64,000 nt of DNA, taken from Talinum fruticosum (lineage: Eukaryota; Streptophyta; Magnoliopsida; Caryophyllales; Talinaceae). A program made the position numbers and the translations under genes. Where the stretch lies: NCBI GenBank assembly GCA_021018815.1, contig JAITYX010000084.1, positions 992,001 to 1,056,000 on the forward strand, written 5' to 3'. Below, piece after piece: positions 43,649-54,060 of the stretch. Below the pieces are notes generated by a model that worked only from the letters and a program-made list of their open reading frames with translations, made no database searches and was not told where the DNA came from. The stretch's first letter is position 1; each line of letters starts with the position of its first letter.

Positions 43649-44919
43649 TGATGTGTAGTGGCGGAAGCAAAGAAAATGGATAGAAAACCGCAAGAAGCAC
43701 AACCGGGCAGAATGCAGCCTGTTTGCGCAACCTTGGCAGATTGGGGAAATGGAGGGGCAAAAGTGCTTGGTCTTGGCTGAAATTTGGTGGGAAGGATGGT
43801 AACTGGTAAATGATGATCGTGACCAAGTTTCGTTGAATTTGGATAAGGGCAACTCCCTGAACAGATAGCCTGAAGTTGAGGTAACCGGCTGGCTGTACAG
43901 ACAGACACCCTCTGTTTGGTTTCGGTGTGGAGGATGGAGATGTTCTTGGATGGAGCTGAAAATTGGAGGAATGGTAGTAGATGGACTGGAAGGAATGTGG
44001 TTAAAATTTGGAGTGAAATGGCTGGGTAGATTGTGAGATATGAATTGATGAAGTGAGGGGATAATTCCAAGGTCCTAGCTCGGATACAGAAAACACCACC
44101 GAGTAAGAACCGAGGGGCGCCTTCAATCTGTCCGGATACAGCAACACCACCGGGAGATTGGAAGGACTCAAAGGACACCACCTAGCTGCCACACTAGGAT
44201 ACAGCAATGAGAGTTCCAAAGGTTGAGAAATCCATCTCAAGAGCAAAGCTCAAATTCATATATTCATCAAGGGTGTTTTTTACAAGGAGTGTGCATGCTG
44301 AATATATAATGCTTCATATGAGCATTTACATAACCGAATCCAAGCTGAAAAATATGAAAAATAAAGCAAAACAAAAATGCTAACTAATTAGATGCTTTCC
44401 TCCTCTCCAAGTTAAGCTTGGATTAATTCTAGCCAAGTATTTGGGAATTGGGAACATGTGGCCATTGTTTGATTTCCCCTTGGGCAAGCATCTAGTAACC
44501 ACCTTCCTCCACTATAGTTAGTGGTTCTAGAATGCTCTTCATTTAGGCTACTCTTGGTCTTCTATTATGCACATGATCTTAAGCCTTGGTCCCTTGGTCC
44601 GCCTTGATTTATTTATATGCAAGGGAAATAAAATGTAACACTTGAAACATCTCCACACGTCTAGGCATGGCCGAACTTAACATGGAGAACTTTAGGTAGC
44701 TAGCTTATATCTTCTCTAACTTGAGTCCACCGATAAGCAATTTATTTATAAACAAGATCATAAGAAATTGGTGTCCATGAACCCTCATCCTCCGGGACTC
44801 AAATGACATATGAAAAATATGATTGAAACCATGGATTTTCCTGGTTCTTCCTTGATCATGCAAAGGTCATTAGGATGGACATCTTTCAGCTCAAACATAG
44901 GACTGGCCACTCTCCATCA
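43649..44919 (-). repeat. Element I 5' LTR
   Basis: 1271 bp, matching 40232-41500. It holds the cassette (about 44060-44205) and a long U5 frame (44181-43624) that passes into the primer site. Confidence 0.96.
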
Positions 44920-44924
44920 ACAAG

Positions 44925-45261
44925 TGTGTCCCACACTTCTTTTGCTGAGTCACGAGCGGACACCCGATTGTATTCTTCCGAGCTAATGGCGCACATTAGA
45001 ATGTTCATTGCCTTGAAGTTCTTCCTAAACTTCTCTGTTTCACCGGAGTAAATTCGGCCTTTGTCTTGGGAATGATTCTGAATTCTTCTGTCTTCATTGG
45101 AATGTAGTTTCCTTGTTGTATGATTTCTCATACATCTTCATCATGATCCATGAGGAAACATTCCATAAGTTTTTTCCAGTGCCGGAAGTTTGATCCCTTT
45201 GAATTTTGGTGGTTTGCTTGGAAGATCTTCCTTCATCGAACTCTCCGTTGTTCCGAGCCAT
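44925..45261 (-). pseudogene. gag: Copia E gag, N-terminal part
   Basis: The start MARNNGEFDEG is at 45261 on the minus strand, 46 bp after the primer site. After a frameshift the text NILMCAISSEEYNRVSARDSAKEVWDTL (44995-44925) is the start of the copia gag core. Element I interrupts it at 44924; it resumes at 40231. Confidence 0.88.
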
Positions 45262-45306
45262 TTGATCTTTAGACTTTTGGATGGTTAGATCCTTTCCGAA
45301 AGGCTA

Positions 45307-45318
45307 GGCTCGATACTA
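45307..45318 (-). promoter_or_regulatory. Element E primer-binding site, degraded
   Basis: On the minus strand it reads TAGTATCGAGCC. Compared with TGGTATCAGAGCC it has G-to-A at position 2 and lacks one A of CAG, the same loss as in D. Confidence 0.82.
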
Positions 45319-45320
45319 AT

Positions 45321-46911
45321 TGAAAATTTGCTCGGGGAGAGTTTGAGTCATCCTAGAGGGGGTGAATAGGGTGATGGAGGATTTTAATAGAAATTCAAGC
45401 TCTTTTATCGAAGTAAAGACGAAACTGATTCCGAGTCAAAAGTAGGGTCGAAAGGTAGGGACTCGTAAATGCTATAAAGAGAACAGAAGCAAATTAAGCT
45501 AAAGCTTTAAAGCAATCTGAGTCTAGAATGAACTCGGAAAGTAAACACCGAGAGATTACGTGGAAACCCTCCTGGGGCAGAAAACCACGGACCGTGCTAG
45601 TCCAAGCACGAAGTCAAATCCACTATTTTGAGTCCACAAAATACGGTAGACCGACGGAACCCAAATTGCTCCCTTAAATAACTCTTTACGAATTTTCCTA
45701 GACTCGAAATTCCCTTATCTAATCTAGTACTTCCTAGCTAAGATAACCCTTATACCTAGGGACAACTAAGCTGAGTTAACCTTTACAGACTTAGTCAAGG
45801 GACCTTACTCGGAAAGTAAGAAAGTGTTTGTAACTAAGTACAAGACCTTACAACTCGGAAAATAATGAATTACAGATTGGGAGTTGTAAGTAGAAGATTG
45901 AGAATGAATACAATGACTTTGCTCAAGTACGTGTATTAACAATAGGTTCGGCAATCTTCAAGTCTTATAGGTTGGCTTCTATTTATAGATGACCAGCCAG
46001 AGTAGCCGTTCTTCCCATCTGCTGACTAAGAGTCCTTTTAACCCTTGAAAAGAGTTTTCCGAGTCACTTAGAAAGTATCCGTTGTAATATGAACGTTGGA
46101 CAATGGTATAACTCTCTTGGAAGTCCTAAAACCACTGGTGGTGTCTTGAAGAATAAGGTGGAAACCACCGTTAAACTTGGCGTTTCAGTTTTCCAGATTT
46201 GGAAGCGAGCAGTCCCGACATAGGCTTCGGGACTCGGGACAGAGAAGGTGAAAAGCCATGTCTCGCTGGTGATTTGACGTTTTGAAGCCGGTTACTTTTG
46301 TATTTCAAAAGTATATCCTCGTTTGAATAACCTACAAAAGTAAGTCAAATTTTGGTTCTCAAAGTATAAAATACGTTGGTCCATGATTAGACACGAGATA
46401 ATAAAATAATTAAGATAATTAAGTTGGTAATTATCTCGGGTCGGAAAAGGAATGAAATTTTCCGAGTCTAATATCCATGAAGCTCAAAATTCCATCCGAC
46501 TTAGTCTAAGCGAAGAATCAAGTCACATAAAGAATATCGAGTGAAATAACTTGATATAGACTAAGCTTGAATCAAATTAGGAGTGCTGACTATAACAGAA
46601 TAAGATTTATATTGTGAAGTCAAACCTGAGTGCGATTATGCGAAATACTAGTCAATTCATGCGATATATCTTAGTGATGAGGGACTCGGAAGCTGAATGA
46701 GATAAGCAAAGTCGTTTTCCGAGTCACACCGAGACAGGTAAGAATACATGAAGTAAATGTTGTATCACTTAGAGTAAATATACTATATCACTCGAGAAAA
46801 GTTTCTAAGGTGCAAAGAATGCCTTGGAATCAAAACTCTATAAGTAAGAAAGTCTTATACCTAATTCCTTCAATACAACTCGAAATGTGTCGAACGTTGT
46901 CCGAGTCTTCA
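45321..46911 (-). repeat. Element E 5' LTR
   Basis: 1591 bp, pair of 18900-20486, followed on the right by the target duplication CTATG. Confidence 0.95.
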
Positions 46912-46916
46912 CTATG

Positions 46917-46998
46917 GTCAGCCTTACCACTCACCCTCCTGTTTTGTTGATGATCTTCCGATGAATTTGAGGGCAAATTCTTTCAAACAAGGGGAGGA
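46917..46998 (+). other. Element D internal 3' end and polypurine tract
   Basis: This is the remaining internal sequence of D. The purine run AAGGGGAGGA (46989-46998) directly precedes the 3' LTR. Text near 46970 (ATTTGAGGGCAAATTC) matches the end of gypsy pol in A, C and F, so D kept the 3' terminus of an autonomous parent. Confidence 0.85.
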
Positions 46999-48703
46999 TG
47001 ATGGACCTAGACCCATGGGTTACAACATACTCCCAGCCCAAAGCCATCCACGATCAGATTGAGTTGGGTAGCACACTTATTTCCCCCTTTTCATAAGCTT
47101 CGAGTGACTCGGAATTCTCTCGTGTTGCAAGGGTTGGAAGTTTCTGCCATTCAGTCACAAACGGCTATGAGTTTGCTTACCAAATTATTCATACAAGTAC
47201 TTCATGATGTCCTCAAGCTTAAAAACTTATGGGCATCTTGAATATATACAGAGATAATAACTGAAGAAGACCTTTGTTAAAACTGGCAGCTTGCTCATCC
47301 AGGATGACACCTGCACCTTGTTTTCATCATATCTTCTGATCCAGAGCTCCAACATCACCTCGTGATATATGGATGGAAAGCTAACATCCTATGCTTTCTG
47401 ACCATATAAAGAACATCTAAATTGGAGTTGGGGATCTCAAGTTATGAGCATTTGAAGTTGACTCGAAACTAGAAGTTGCGCACTCGGAATGACGCTTGAA
47501 GGTCATCTTCAAAAAGGGTGTTCAGTCAACCATGGATTAGATTTTGGTCTCCAATTTTCACAAGGGTATTCTTGGACATGTCTAGATTAATATCGAGTTA
47601 TGGGCATTGTATTTTAGGTCGGAGATAATAAAGAAAATGGTCCGAACATCAAACCAGGTATTTCTACTGACCAGTCTGACCTCTGCTGATTGTTCTGGTC
47701 ATAACGTTTTGCTCACAACTTCAAATGGGTCGAGCCACATATGGTTGAAAAGCTTATTCCTCAAGCTTTCCAAGCATATCTTACACGTCACAATTGGAGC
47801 TGTAAATCAGGAGATATCACCATTTTAAGTTGGCCTCGCTGCAGGAAGATACACCGAAAACGACAGCGGGGGACCATTTGCAGCTGTCCTTTTATTCTCG
47901 ATCGTTTTATCTTCATTGGCCACTGTTTTTGTCTTCTTTTATTTTGGCTGAATGTAATGACAGCCTTAGGATTATGTAAGGCTATTTTTAGCCCTTAAAT
48001 TAAAGTAGCAACCCTAGTTTTTAGATCTATATATATGTAGAGTGCTGCATGTAAAAGACACGAAGTTTATCCATGAATGCTAATGCATTAAAGTTGAGCT
48101 AAGCTCCTTTATCCTTTTTAAATCTCATTTTGCTTATCCTAGTTTGGCTAACTAGGTGGTGTTCAAAAGATTCTTAGGCAAGCTTGGTGGTGATATCTCG
48201 TATCCGAGTGCAAGCCTTTGAGCCCTAGCTAAGCTTGGTGGTGAAATCCGTATCCAAGTGAAGTTAGACTATCCCTTGGTTGTGTGCATCCGTAGTGGAT
48301 GTTCATAAACATTCCCCATATTTATCCCTCACCATTCTGCCCAAACATGTTCCCCTCATCTTCCTTAACCCCTTAACCATCATCCCACAAAAATCCAGCT
48401 TCTTTTGAAGCCACCATCTTTATTCCGAACCGACCATCCGTCGTCCGAGCCACTCAGATTCGGTAGTCTAAGTCCTCTGTTCTGGTTTTCGAGTCCGACT
48501 TAATACTCGGTTTCAGTTGTCTAAGTTAGTTTGAGTCCTCAATTTTAGTTGTCCGGTCATCCGAGTCCGGCTTAGTCCTCGGTTCCAACTTTCGAGTCGT
48601 TCCGAGTCCTCGGAACTAGTTATTGAGTCATTCGACCCACTAAGAATTGCACATAATTTCACTCTGTTTTAGGATCGGTGTAGCCTTGCATCGTGGCACA
48701 TCA
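46999..48703 (+). repeat. Element D 3' LTR
   Basis: 1705 bp, TGATGGACCTAG…GGCACATCA, followed by CTAAA. It is an undisturbed copy of the 5' LTR without solo LTR s. Differences from the 5' copy are mostly C-to-T type changes and single-base indels at CTG/CAG. Confidence 0.95.
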
Positions 48704-48708
48704 CTAAA

Positions 48709-50848
48709 ACTCCCTATATCAAGACCATGTTGACACTAATAAATGGTCCTTAGGAGTAGAACCAGAAATAACAATGGAAAAGGCTAGAAAAGGCGAAACA
48801 AGCAAAACGATCGGTTGTGGAGCATTTCTAGGCGTCTGACTTTGAGGGTCAAAAGGTCAATGTTCAGAGGGTCAACTAAGGAGATTTGCTACGTGGGTGC
48901 ATAGCTAACTTGTGGAACTTTCTAGAGAATCCAAAATCACTTAATTTGGTGGAGGGAATAAAATTCTAGAGCAAATCAAAGTGAACCTTGGAGAGGAGGA
49001 AATCTAATACTTGGCTAGGATTGCACCATGATTAGTAACCACATGTTCCCTCTTAATGGAAGCATTTTCTTGGATTATTCTCTTTTCTTAGTGTAATCCT
49101 ATCCCTTGATCATGTAAGGCTTCTAATAGCCATTAGATTATGCTTTGCTCTCACTCTTTGTAAGCACTACAAATAGTGCTCTATACTCGGCTATATTACA
49201 TATCGATTGAATGAGAAAACCGAGTGAGCTAAGTGCTCTTGACCCACAAAATCCTTGATTGCTTATCTTAATGTGGCAAGCTAAGTGGTGACCTTTCAAG
49301 TCCTTGGAGAAAGCTGGTGATGTTTCTTATCCAGCCCATACCTTGGTGCCTCAAGTAGTCAATGGTTGTGATTTCTTATCCATTGAAGACTTGGTTTCTA
49401 TCCTTGTGTGTTCTACATTTTGGTGCTCGTTTTTGGTGCTAGTTTTGCTTGACGTTTCCACTCCCGTTCTAGTGTTTTACTTGCTGGTTTGCTAGCCACT
49501 CTGATGGAAAGTGGATAGCCTTGTGTTTTGGGCTGAAAGATGTTCATCTTGAGAAGTCATGTATGCTTAAGGTTCAACCGGAATTGCTTGAAAATCCCAT
49601 GACCAACCGCATGGTGCAAATGGATCCTGGAGCATGATGAGTCAAAGACACTAAGTTCTTATGATTTTGTTCATAAATAATTGTTTACCAATATAGTCAA
49701 GAAGGATAGTTGAGAGAAATCAAGGTAGCCACCTAAAACCTCCATGTTGAAGCAAGTGAATTCGGCCTTGTCAAACCGTGGGATATTGCCGTTTCATGGT
49801 CATAGTACATAAATAAATTAGTGCTTAAGTATGGTCGGTCCATATTTACATATGAAGAGACCTTAGCCGGAAATAGAGCAACAAAGAAAGAAGGTGACAA
49901 GGAAGTTTAGAAGCATCAAGAAACGTGAAGCTTGGGAAAGGGAAACAAGCCACGACCACATGTTCCCAATTTTGCAATACTTGGCTAGACTTCCTCCTAG
50001 CTTAACTTGGAGGAGAGGAAAGAATCTTGGTAGTTTTTATTATCATTTTGCTTTAATTTTCAGCCTTGTTTCAGCTTTGTAAAATGCCAATGTGAGGCAT
50101 TATAAATTTAGCAAACATAGCTCATGTAATGACAACTTTTGATGAAATATATGAGTGTTAAACTCGAGCTGGATTTGCTCACCCCTTGAATTCTCATTGC
50201 TGTATCTAGTGTGGTAAGCTAGGTGGTGTCCTTTGAGTCTTTCAATCCCCGGTGGTGTTTCTATATCCGGACCGATTGGAAGTGCCCCTTGGTTCACTCG
50301 GTGGTGTTCGCTGTATCCGAGCGAGAACCCGGGATCTATCCCCTCACTTTACCGCTCCATATCTCACAATCTACCCGTCCATTTTACTCCAAATTTTAAC
50401 CATCATCCTTCCAGTGAGTCTTCTTCCATCCCTCCAAAAATCAGCCACAACCAAGAAGCCTTCCGTCCCCACCTCTCGATCCAAACAAAGGGTGTCGGCC
50501 TGGACATCCAACCGGGTACTGTCAACTTCTGGCTTGTTGATCAAGGTGTTCCCCTTATCTAAAAATTCCAAAATTTTGTTCAGACCTTCCTTTACCAGTT
50601 ACCTTCACCTCCACCAAATTTCAGCTAAAACGCCCAACATTTGCCCCTCCTTTCACCCAATCTCCCAAGAGTGTGCCTGCAGGACCCATTCCGCCTGGTT
50701 GCTCTCTTTGCGGTTTTCCCTTCTTTTTGCTTCCGCCTCCCACTGTACATCACACTCACAACCCACTTTTCCCCCTCTTTTCTTTATTCAAAATCCAACA
50801 CTTATAGCTCGCTTCGGCGGATTACTCTCCAACTAAAGAAATATATCA
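48709..50848 (+). repeat. Element C 3' LTR, remainder (split by z)
   Basis: Segments 48709-49501 and 50758-50848 complete the LTR begun at 13352; the end is ATATATCA. Cassette hairpins: GCTGG (49313-49317)/CCAGC (49331-49335) and TCAATGG (49359-49365)/CCATTGA (49380-49386). Confidence 0.9.
49502..50752 (+). mobile_element. Solo LTR z in C 3' LTR
   Basis: It is 1251 bp, TGATGGAAAGTGG…GTACATCA, flanked by CACTC (49497-49501 and 50753-50757). It is the most diverged of the J/I-type LTRs here, yet keeps the cassette (about 50203-50335) and a 194-codon U5 frame. Confidence 0.93.
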
Positions 50849-51164
50849 CTTCGGTTTGGATTTTCCAAGAGTGTTAAGGGTTAGGAGTGCCCTAAAAGTT
50901 TTTGTTACTAAGACCACAATATCCCTAAGAAGTGGTCCTTAAGAGTAGAAACGGAGATAATAAGGAGAAAGCCGTTAACGGTCCTTGGTGCAAGCTAAAT
51001 CAATTCTCTAAATTCTTGATTGCTTATCTTAGTATTGGCATACTAGGTGGTGTTATATAAAGTCCTTGGTGCAAGCTAGTGGTGTGTCTTATCTAGCTCA
51101 ATCCTTGGTGCCTCAAGCATTTGGTGGTGGTGAGTCTCATCCATCGAAGCTTGGACTCTATCCT
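50849..51164 (+). repeat. LTR-like remnant upstream of F
   Basis: The text TTAGGAGTGCCCTAAAAGT and the GGTGGTGT/TATC motifs near 51040-51140 match the LTRs of B, C and F, with many changes and deletions. It probably is the decayed 5' LTR of F or of another gypsy element. No gag or protease follows. Confidence 0.6.
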
Positions 51165-51274
51165 CATCCGAAGATCCCTCAACCGTCATCCAAAGATCCA
51201 TCAACTATCATCCGAAGAAACCTCAACTCTCATTCAAAGATCCATCAACTCTCATCCGAAGATACATCAATTCT
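51165..51274 (+). repeat. 22-bp tandem repeat, five units
   Basis: Five head-to-tail 22-bp units (pattern CATCCRAAGATCCATCAACT) are followed by degenerate copies to about 51340. They lie between the LTR remnant and RT, where gag and protease should be. The seed is probably the LTR motif CATCCATYGAAG just upstream. Confidence 0.88.
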
Positions 51275-51344
51275 CTTCCATACACCAAATCTCCTCTTTC
51301 GAAGATACATCAACTCTCCTCCTCCGAGGATACATCACCACGTC

Positions 51345-52076
51345 TTACTATCCCGTTTTGCTCATGTATTCCCAAATGAAATACCCCTTGGCCTACCTCC
51401 ACAAAAAATCATCCAACATCACATTGACCTAATCCCGGTGCCCGTCATCCCCAACAAACCTGCCTACCGAATGAACCCCAAGGATGCTATGGAGACCGAA
51501 GGCAAGCTGATGAGCTAATGCCTAAAGGGCTTGTGAAAGAAAGTAGAAGTTCACGTGTTGTCCCTACCCTTTTAGTCCCCAAAAAGGATGGCTCCATGAG
51601 AATGTGTATGGACAGCCGAGCTATAAACAAAATAACTATCAAGTACGAGACACCCTATTCATAGACTTGACGATATGCTTGTTGAGCTCCATGGATCACA
51701 AGTGTTTTCAAAGGTGGACTTGAGTAGTGGATATTATCAAATCAGAATCTGTGAAGGGAATGAGTGGAAAACTGCATTCAATACTAAAGGCAGCTTGTAT
51801 GAGTGGCTTGTAATGCAATTCGGGTTGTCAAATGCCCCTAGCACTTTCATAAGGCTCATGAATCAAGTGTTTCGGCCATTCCTTGCGAAAGTTGTGGTTG
51901 TATATTTTGATGACATCTTGGTGTATAGCAAGAGTGAGGAAGAGCACCTAAATCACCTCACACAAGTTCTTGAGTTGCTAGAAAGGGAGAAGCTCTATTG
52001 AACCTTCAAAAATACACCTTCTTCACTTCGAAAGTAACCTTTCTTGGTTACGTTGTCTCGACTCAAGGTGTTAAAG
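51345..52076 (+). pseudogene. pol: Gypsy F reverse transcriptase, N-terminal part (broken)
   Basis: It starts abruptly at RFAHVFPNEIPLGLPP, fused to the repeat. The motifs LVPKKDGSMRMCMDSRAINK (about 51570-51630), [16 protein letters not shown] and [15 protein letters not shown] lead to an intact [15 protein letters not shown] near 51905-51945. Frameshifts near 51500 and 51650 and a stop at 51999 break it. Solo LTR w interrupts it at 52077. Confidence 0.92.
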
Positions 52077-53404
52077 TGATGTGTAGTGAGGGCGGAAGCA
52101 AAAGGAAAGGGAAAACCGCAAACAAACAATCGGGCGAGAATGTAGGTCTGCAGGTGCGGTTCTGGGAGAATGGGTGAATGAGGGGGTAAATGGAAGAGTT
52201 TTAAGCTGAAATTTGGTGGGCTGGTTCTTGACTAGGCCAAGAAGATTGGGTAAAAATTGGGGAATTTTTGGAGATTGGGAACACCTTGATCCGAGGGCTG
52301 AAAGTCGGGGTTCTCGGCTTACTTGTCTAGGATGACTCCCTTTGTATAAATCAAAGGTGGGGGACGGAGTTCTTCTTGGTTTGAGCTGAGATTTGGAGGG
52401 AATGGACTCAACTTGTGTATAATGATGTGAGTGAAATTTGGGGCGAAGTGGATGCGTGGATTGGGAGTTATGGATATGGAAAGTTGATGGATAAAACCGA
52501 GGTTTCTTCTTGGATACGTAAACACCACCAAGAGGAAGCCTAGGGGCTCCTTTAACCTTGCCGGATACGAAACACCACCGGTAGATTAGAGGATTCAAAG
52601 AACACCACCAAGTAGCCAACTTGGATACAACATTGAGAATTTAAGGGACCGAGAAATCCATCTCGAAAAGAGCAATCCAACTCAAGGTTATATATTCATC
52701 ATCCAGTCTATCTTACAAAGCTAAATACATTGAGTATTTATAGGAAATAAAAAGGCAAGCTAAAAGTAACATAAAGCTTAAATCAAAATAATAATCTGAG
52801 GCTTGCATTGAGCTTCCCCTTCTTCAAGCAAAGATGGAGGGCCGGATGTAGAGAAGCAATCTAGGCCAAGCTTTGAAACTCTAGGGAACATGTGGTGGAA
52901 AATGCATAGTGCATTTTTTAGCCATGTATCTCTTTCCCCTTGCACAAGATATCATCACATGCTCTTTCCCAATAATGCTGGTGCTTAGGAATTCCTCTAG
53001 AATCCTCTTTGGGCTGTCCACGCATGATCCATGTGATTTTCATTCGGCTAAGGCTAAAATATGGCCTTCTTGGTCCTTGAAAATATCCGGGCAGCTTGCA
53101 CTCAAATTACCCGCCTTGAGTATTTGGGAATATTCGGACCTCTCTTGTCACTTGCTTTGGCCTTAACTTATAAACATGAATTATTTATGTACCTCATGTC
53201 ATAAAAGATAATTTGCCTTAATCACCAAGCTTTAATTAAGCTTGTAAAAGTCAAACCATGAAAGTAGACTTTAGGCGCCAAAAATTGATCTCCCTCGGTT
53301 TTAGGCTCCTTTTGTAGCTTTGACATGAAATCATGGCTCTTGGCTTTTTGGCATGTAAGGAGATCATGAACAAGTATGTTGTAGCCCTTGGTCATTGTCC
53401 ATCA
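52077..53404 (-). mobile_element. Solo LTR w in F RT
   Basis: It is 1328 bp, TGATGTGTAGTGAGGG…GTCCATCA, flanked by TAAAG (52072-52076 and 53405-53409). It belongs to the TGATGGACA type with x and L. Cassette stems include CCAAG/CTTGG and CTTGG/CCAAG (minus strand, about 52500-52625). Confidence 0.93.
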
Positions 53405-53409
53405 TAAAG

Positions 53410-54060
53410 TAGATGAAAGCAAGGTGGAGGCCATAAGCTCTTGGCCTATCCGAACTAGCATACACGATGTGAGAAGTTTTCATGGCTTATCCTCTTTCTA
53501 TAGGAGGTTCATCAAAGACTCTAGCACAATCACAACCCCCATGACCGAAGTGATAAAAGGAAGTTCATTCAAATGGAATTCCAAGGCCCAAGAAACAATC
53601 AAACTCAAGCTCACCCAAGCACCTGGTCTTAGCTCTTCCTAACTTTGACAAGATCTTTGAAGTAGAGTGTGATGCATCAAGAGTTGGCATTGGTGGAGTT
53701 CTTTCCCAAGAAGGTCGACCTTTAACCTTCTTTAGTGAGAAGCTTTGTGATTCCAGGAGAAAATACTCAACTTATGACAAGGAGTTCTATGCCATTATTC
53801 GGTCACTTGAGCATTGGAGCCATTTATTAGTGGCTAGTGAGTTTATTCTACACGTTGACCTTGAAGCACTCAAGTATATACAAGGGCAGCATAAGTTAAA
53901 TCCACAGCATGGCAAATGGGTGGAGTACCTCCAAACATTTCACTTCACTATCAAACACAAATCGGGCAAGATGAACAAAGGGGTAGACGCTTTATCTACA
54001 AGGTATCTCTTGTTGTTTCAATTAGAAACTTAAGTACTTGGTTTTGAGCAATTAAAGTCC
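53410..54060 (+). pseudogene. pol: Gypsy F RT thumb and RNase H (broken)
   Basis: After w the RT continues (VDESKVEAISSWPIRTSIHDV, FHGLSSFYRRFIKD) and leads to RNase H (VECDASRVGIGGVLSQEG, STYDKEFYAIIRSLEHW, ALKYIQGQHKLNPQHGKW, KHKSGKMNKGVDALSTR). Frameshifts lie near 53630 and 53820. In RNase H, HSDHEAL of the family reads HVDLEAL. Confidence 0.9.

Larger units (their letters stand above)
40232..44919 (-). mobile_element. Element I: complete non-autonomous gypsy-type element
   Basis: It is 4688 bp with target duplication ACAAG (40227-40231 and 44920-44924), two nearly identical LTRs (1269 and 1271 bp), a full primer-binding site and polypurine tract. The internal region of 2148 bp codes only for protease and ORF X. 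Gag is deleted from the start codon on: the leader text that precedes gag in J (NFPAM) is followed here directly by protease. This is the only intact two-LTR element of the TGATGG…ACATCA superfamily in the window, and one of the youngest insertions. Confidence 0.95.
18900..46911 (-). mobile_element. Element E: SIRE/Maximus-like copia element, split by four insertions
   Basis: Flanked by CTATG (18895-18899 and 46912-46916). LTRs are 18900-20486 (1587 bp) and 45321-46911 (1591 bp). With inserts L, K, J and I removed it is about 10 kb. Minus-strand order is LTR, PBS, gag, protease, integrase, RT, RNase H, extra ORF, purine tract, LTR. Integrase before RT defines Ty1/copia; the length, long gag and extra 3' ORF fit the SIRE/Maximus lineage. 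Coding regions are damaged. Confidence 0.94.
13510..48703 (+). mobile_element. Element D: non-autonomous gypsy-like element, split by E
   Basis: Target duplication CTAAA flanks both ends. 5' LTR 13510-16488 (about 1.72 kb without solo LTR s), internal 16489-18899 plus 46917-46998, and 3' LTR 46999-48703 (1705 bp). The internal region of about 2.5 kb has gag, an acidic ORF and a scar of protease fused to RT, but no complete RT or integrase. It therefore needed enzymes in trans. H (59917 onward) is a second member with the same internal structure, so this is an amplified family and not a single wreck. Confidence 0.92.
12064..50848 (+). mobile_element. Element C: gypsy 3' half, host of D and z
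   Basis: Pieces of C are 12064-13509, 48709-49501 and 50758-50848. They give the RNase H tail, integrase, polypurine tract and a complete 3' LTR of about 1042 bp once D (13510-48703) and solo LTR z (49502-50752) are removed. The upstream half of C is missing: element B directly abuts RNase H codons at 12064. The bases right after the LTR end, CTTCG (50849-50853), would be its target duplication, but the left partner is lost. Confidence 0.88.
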
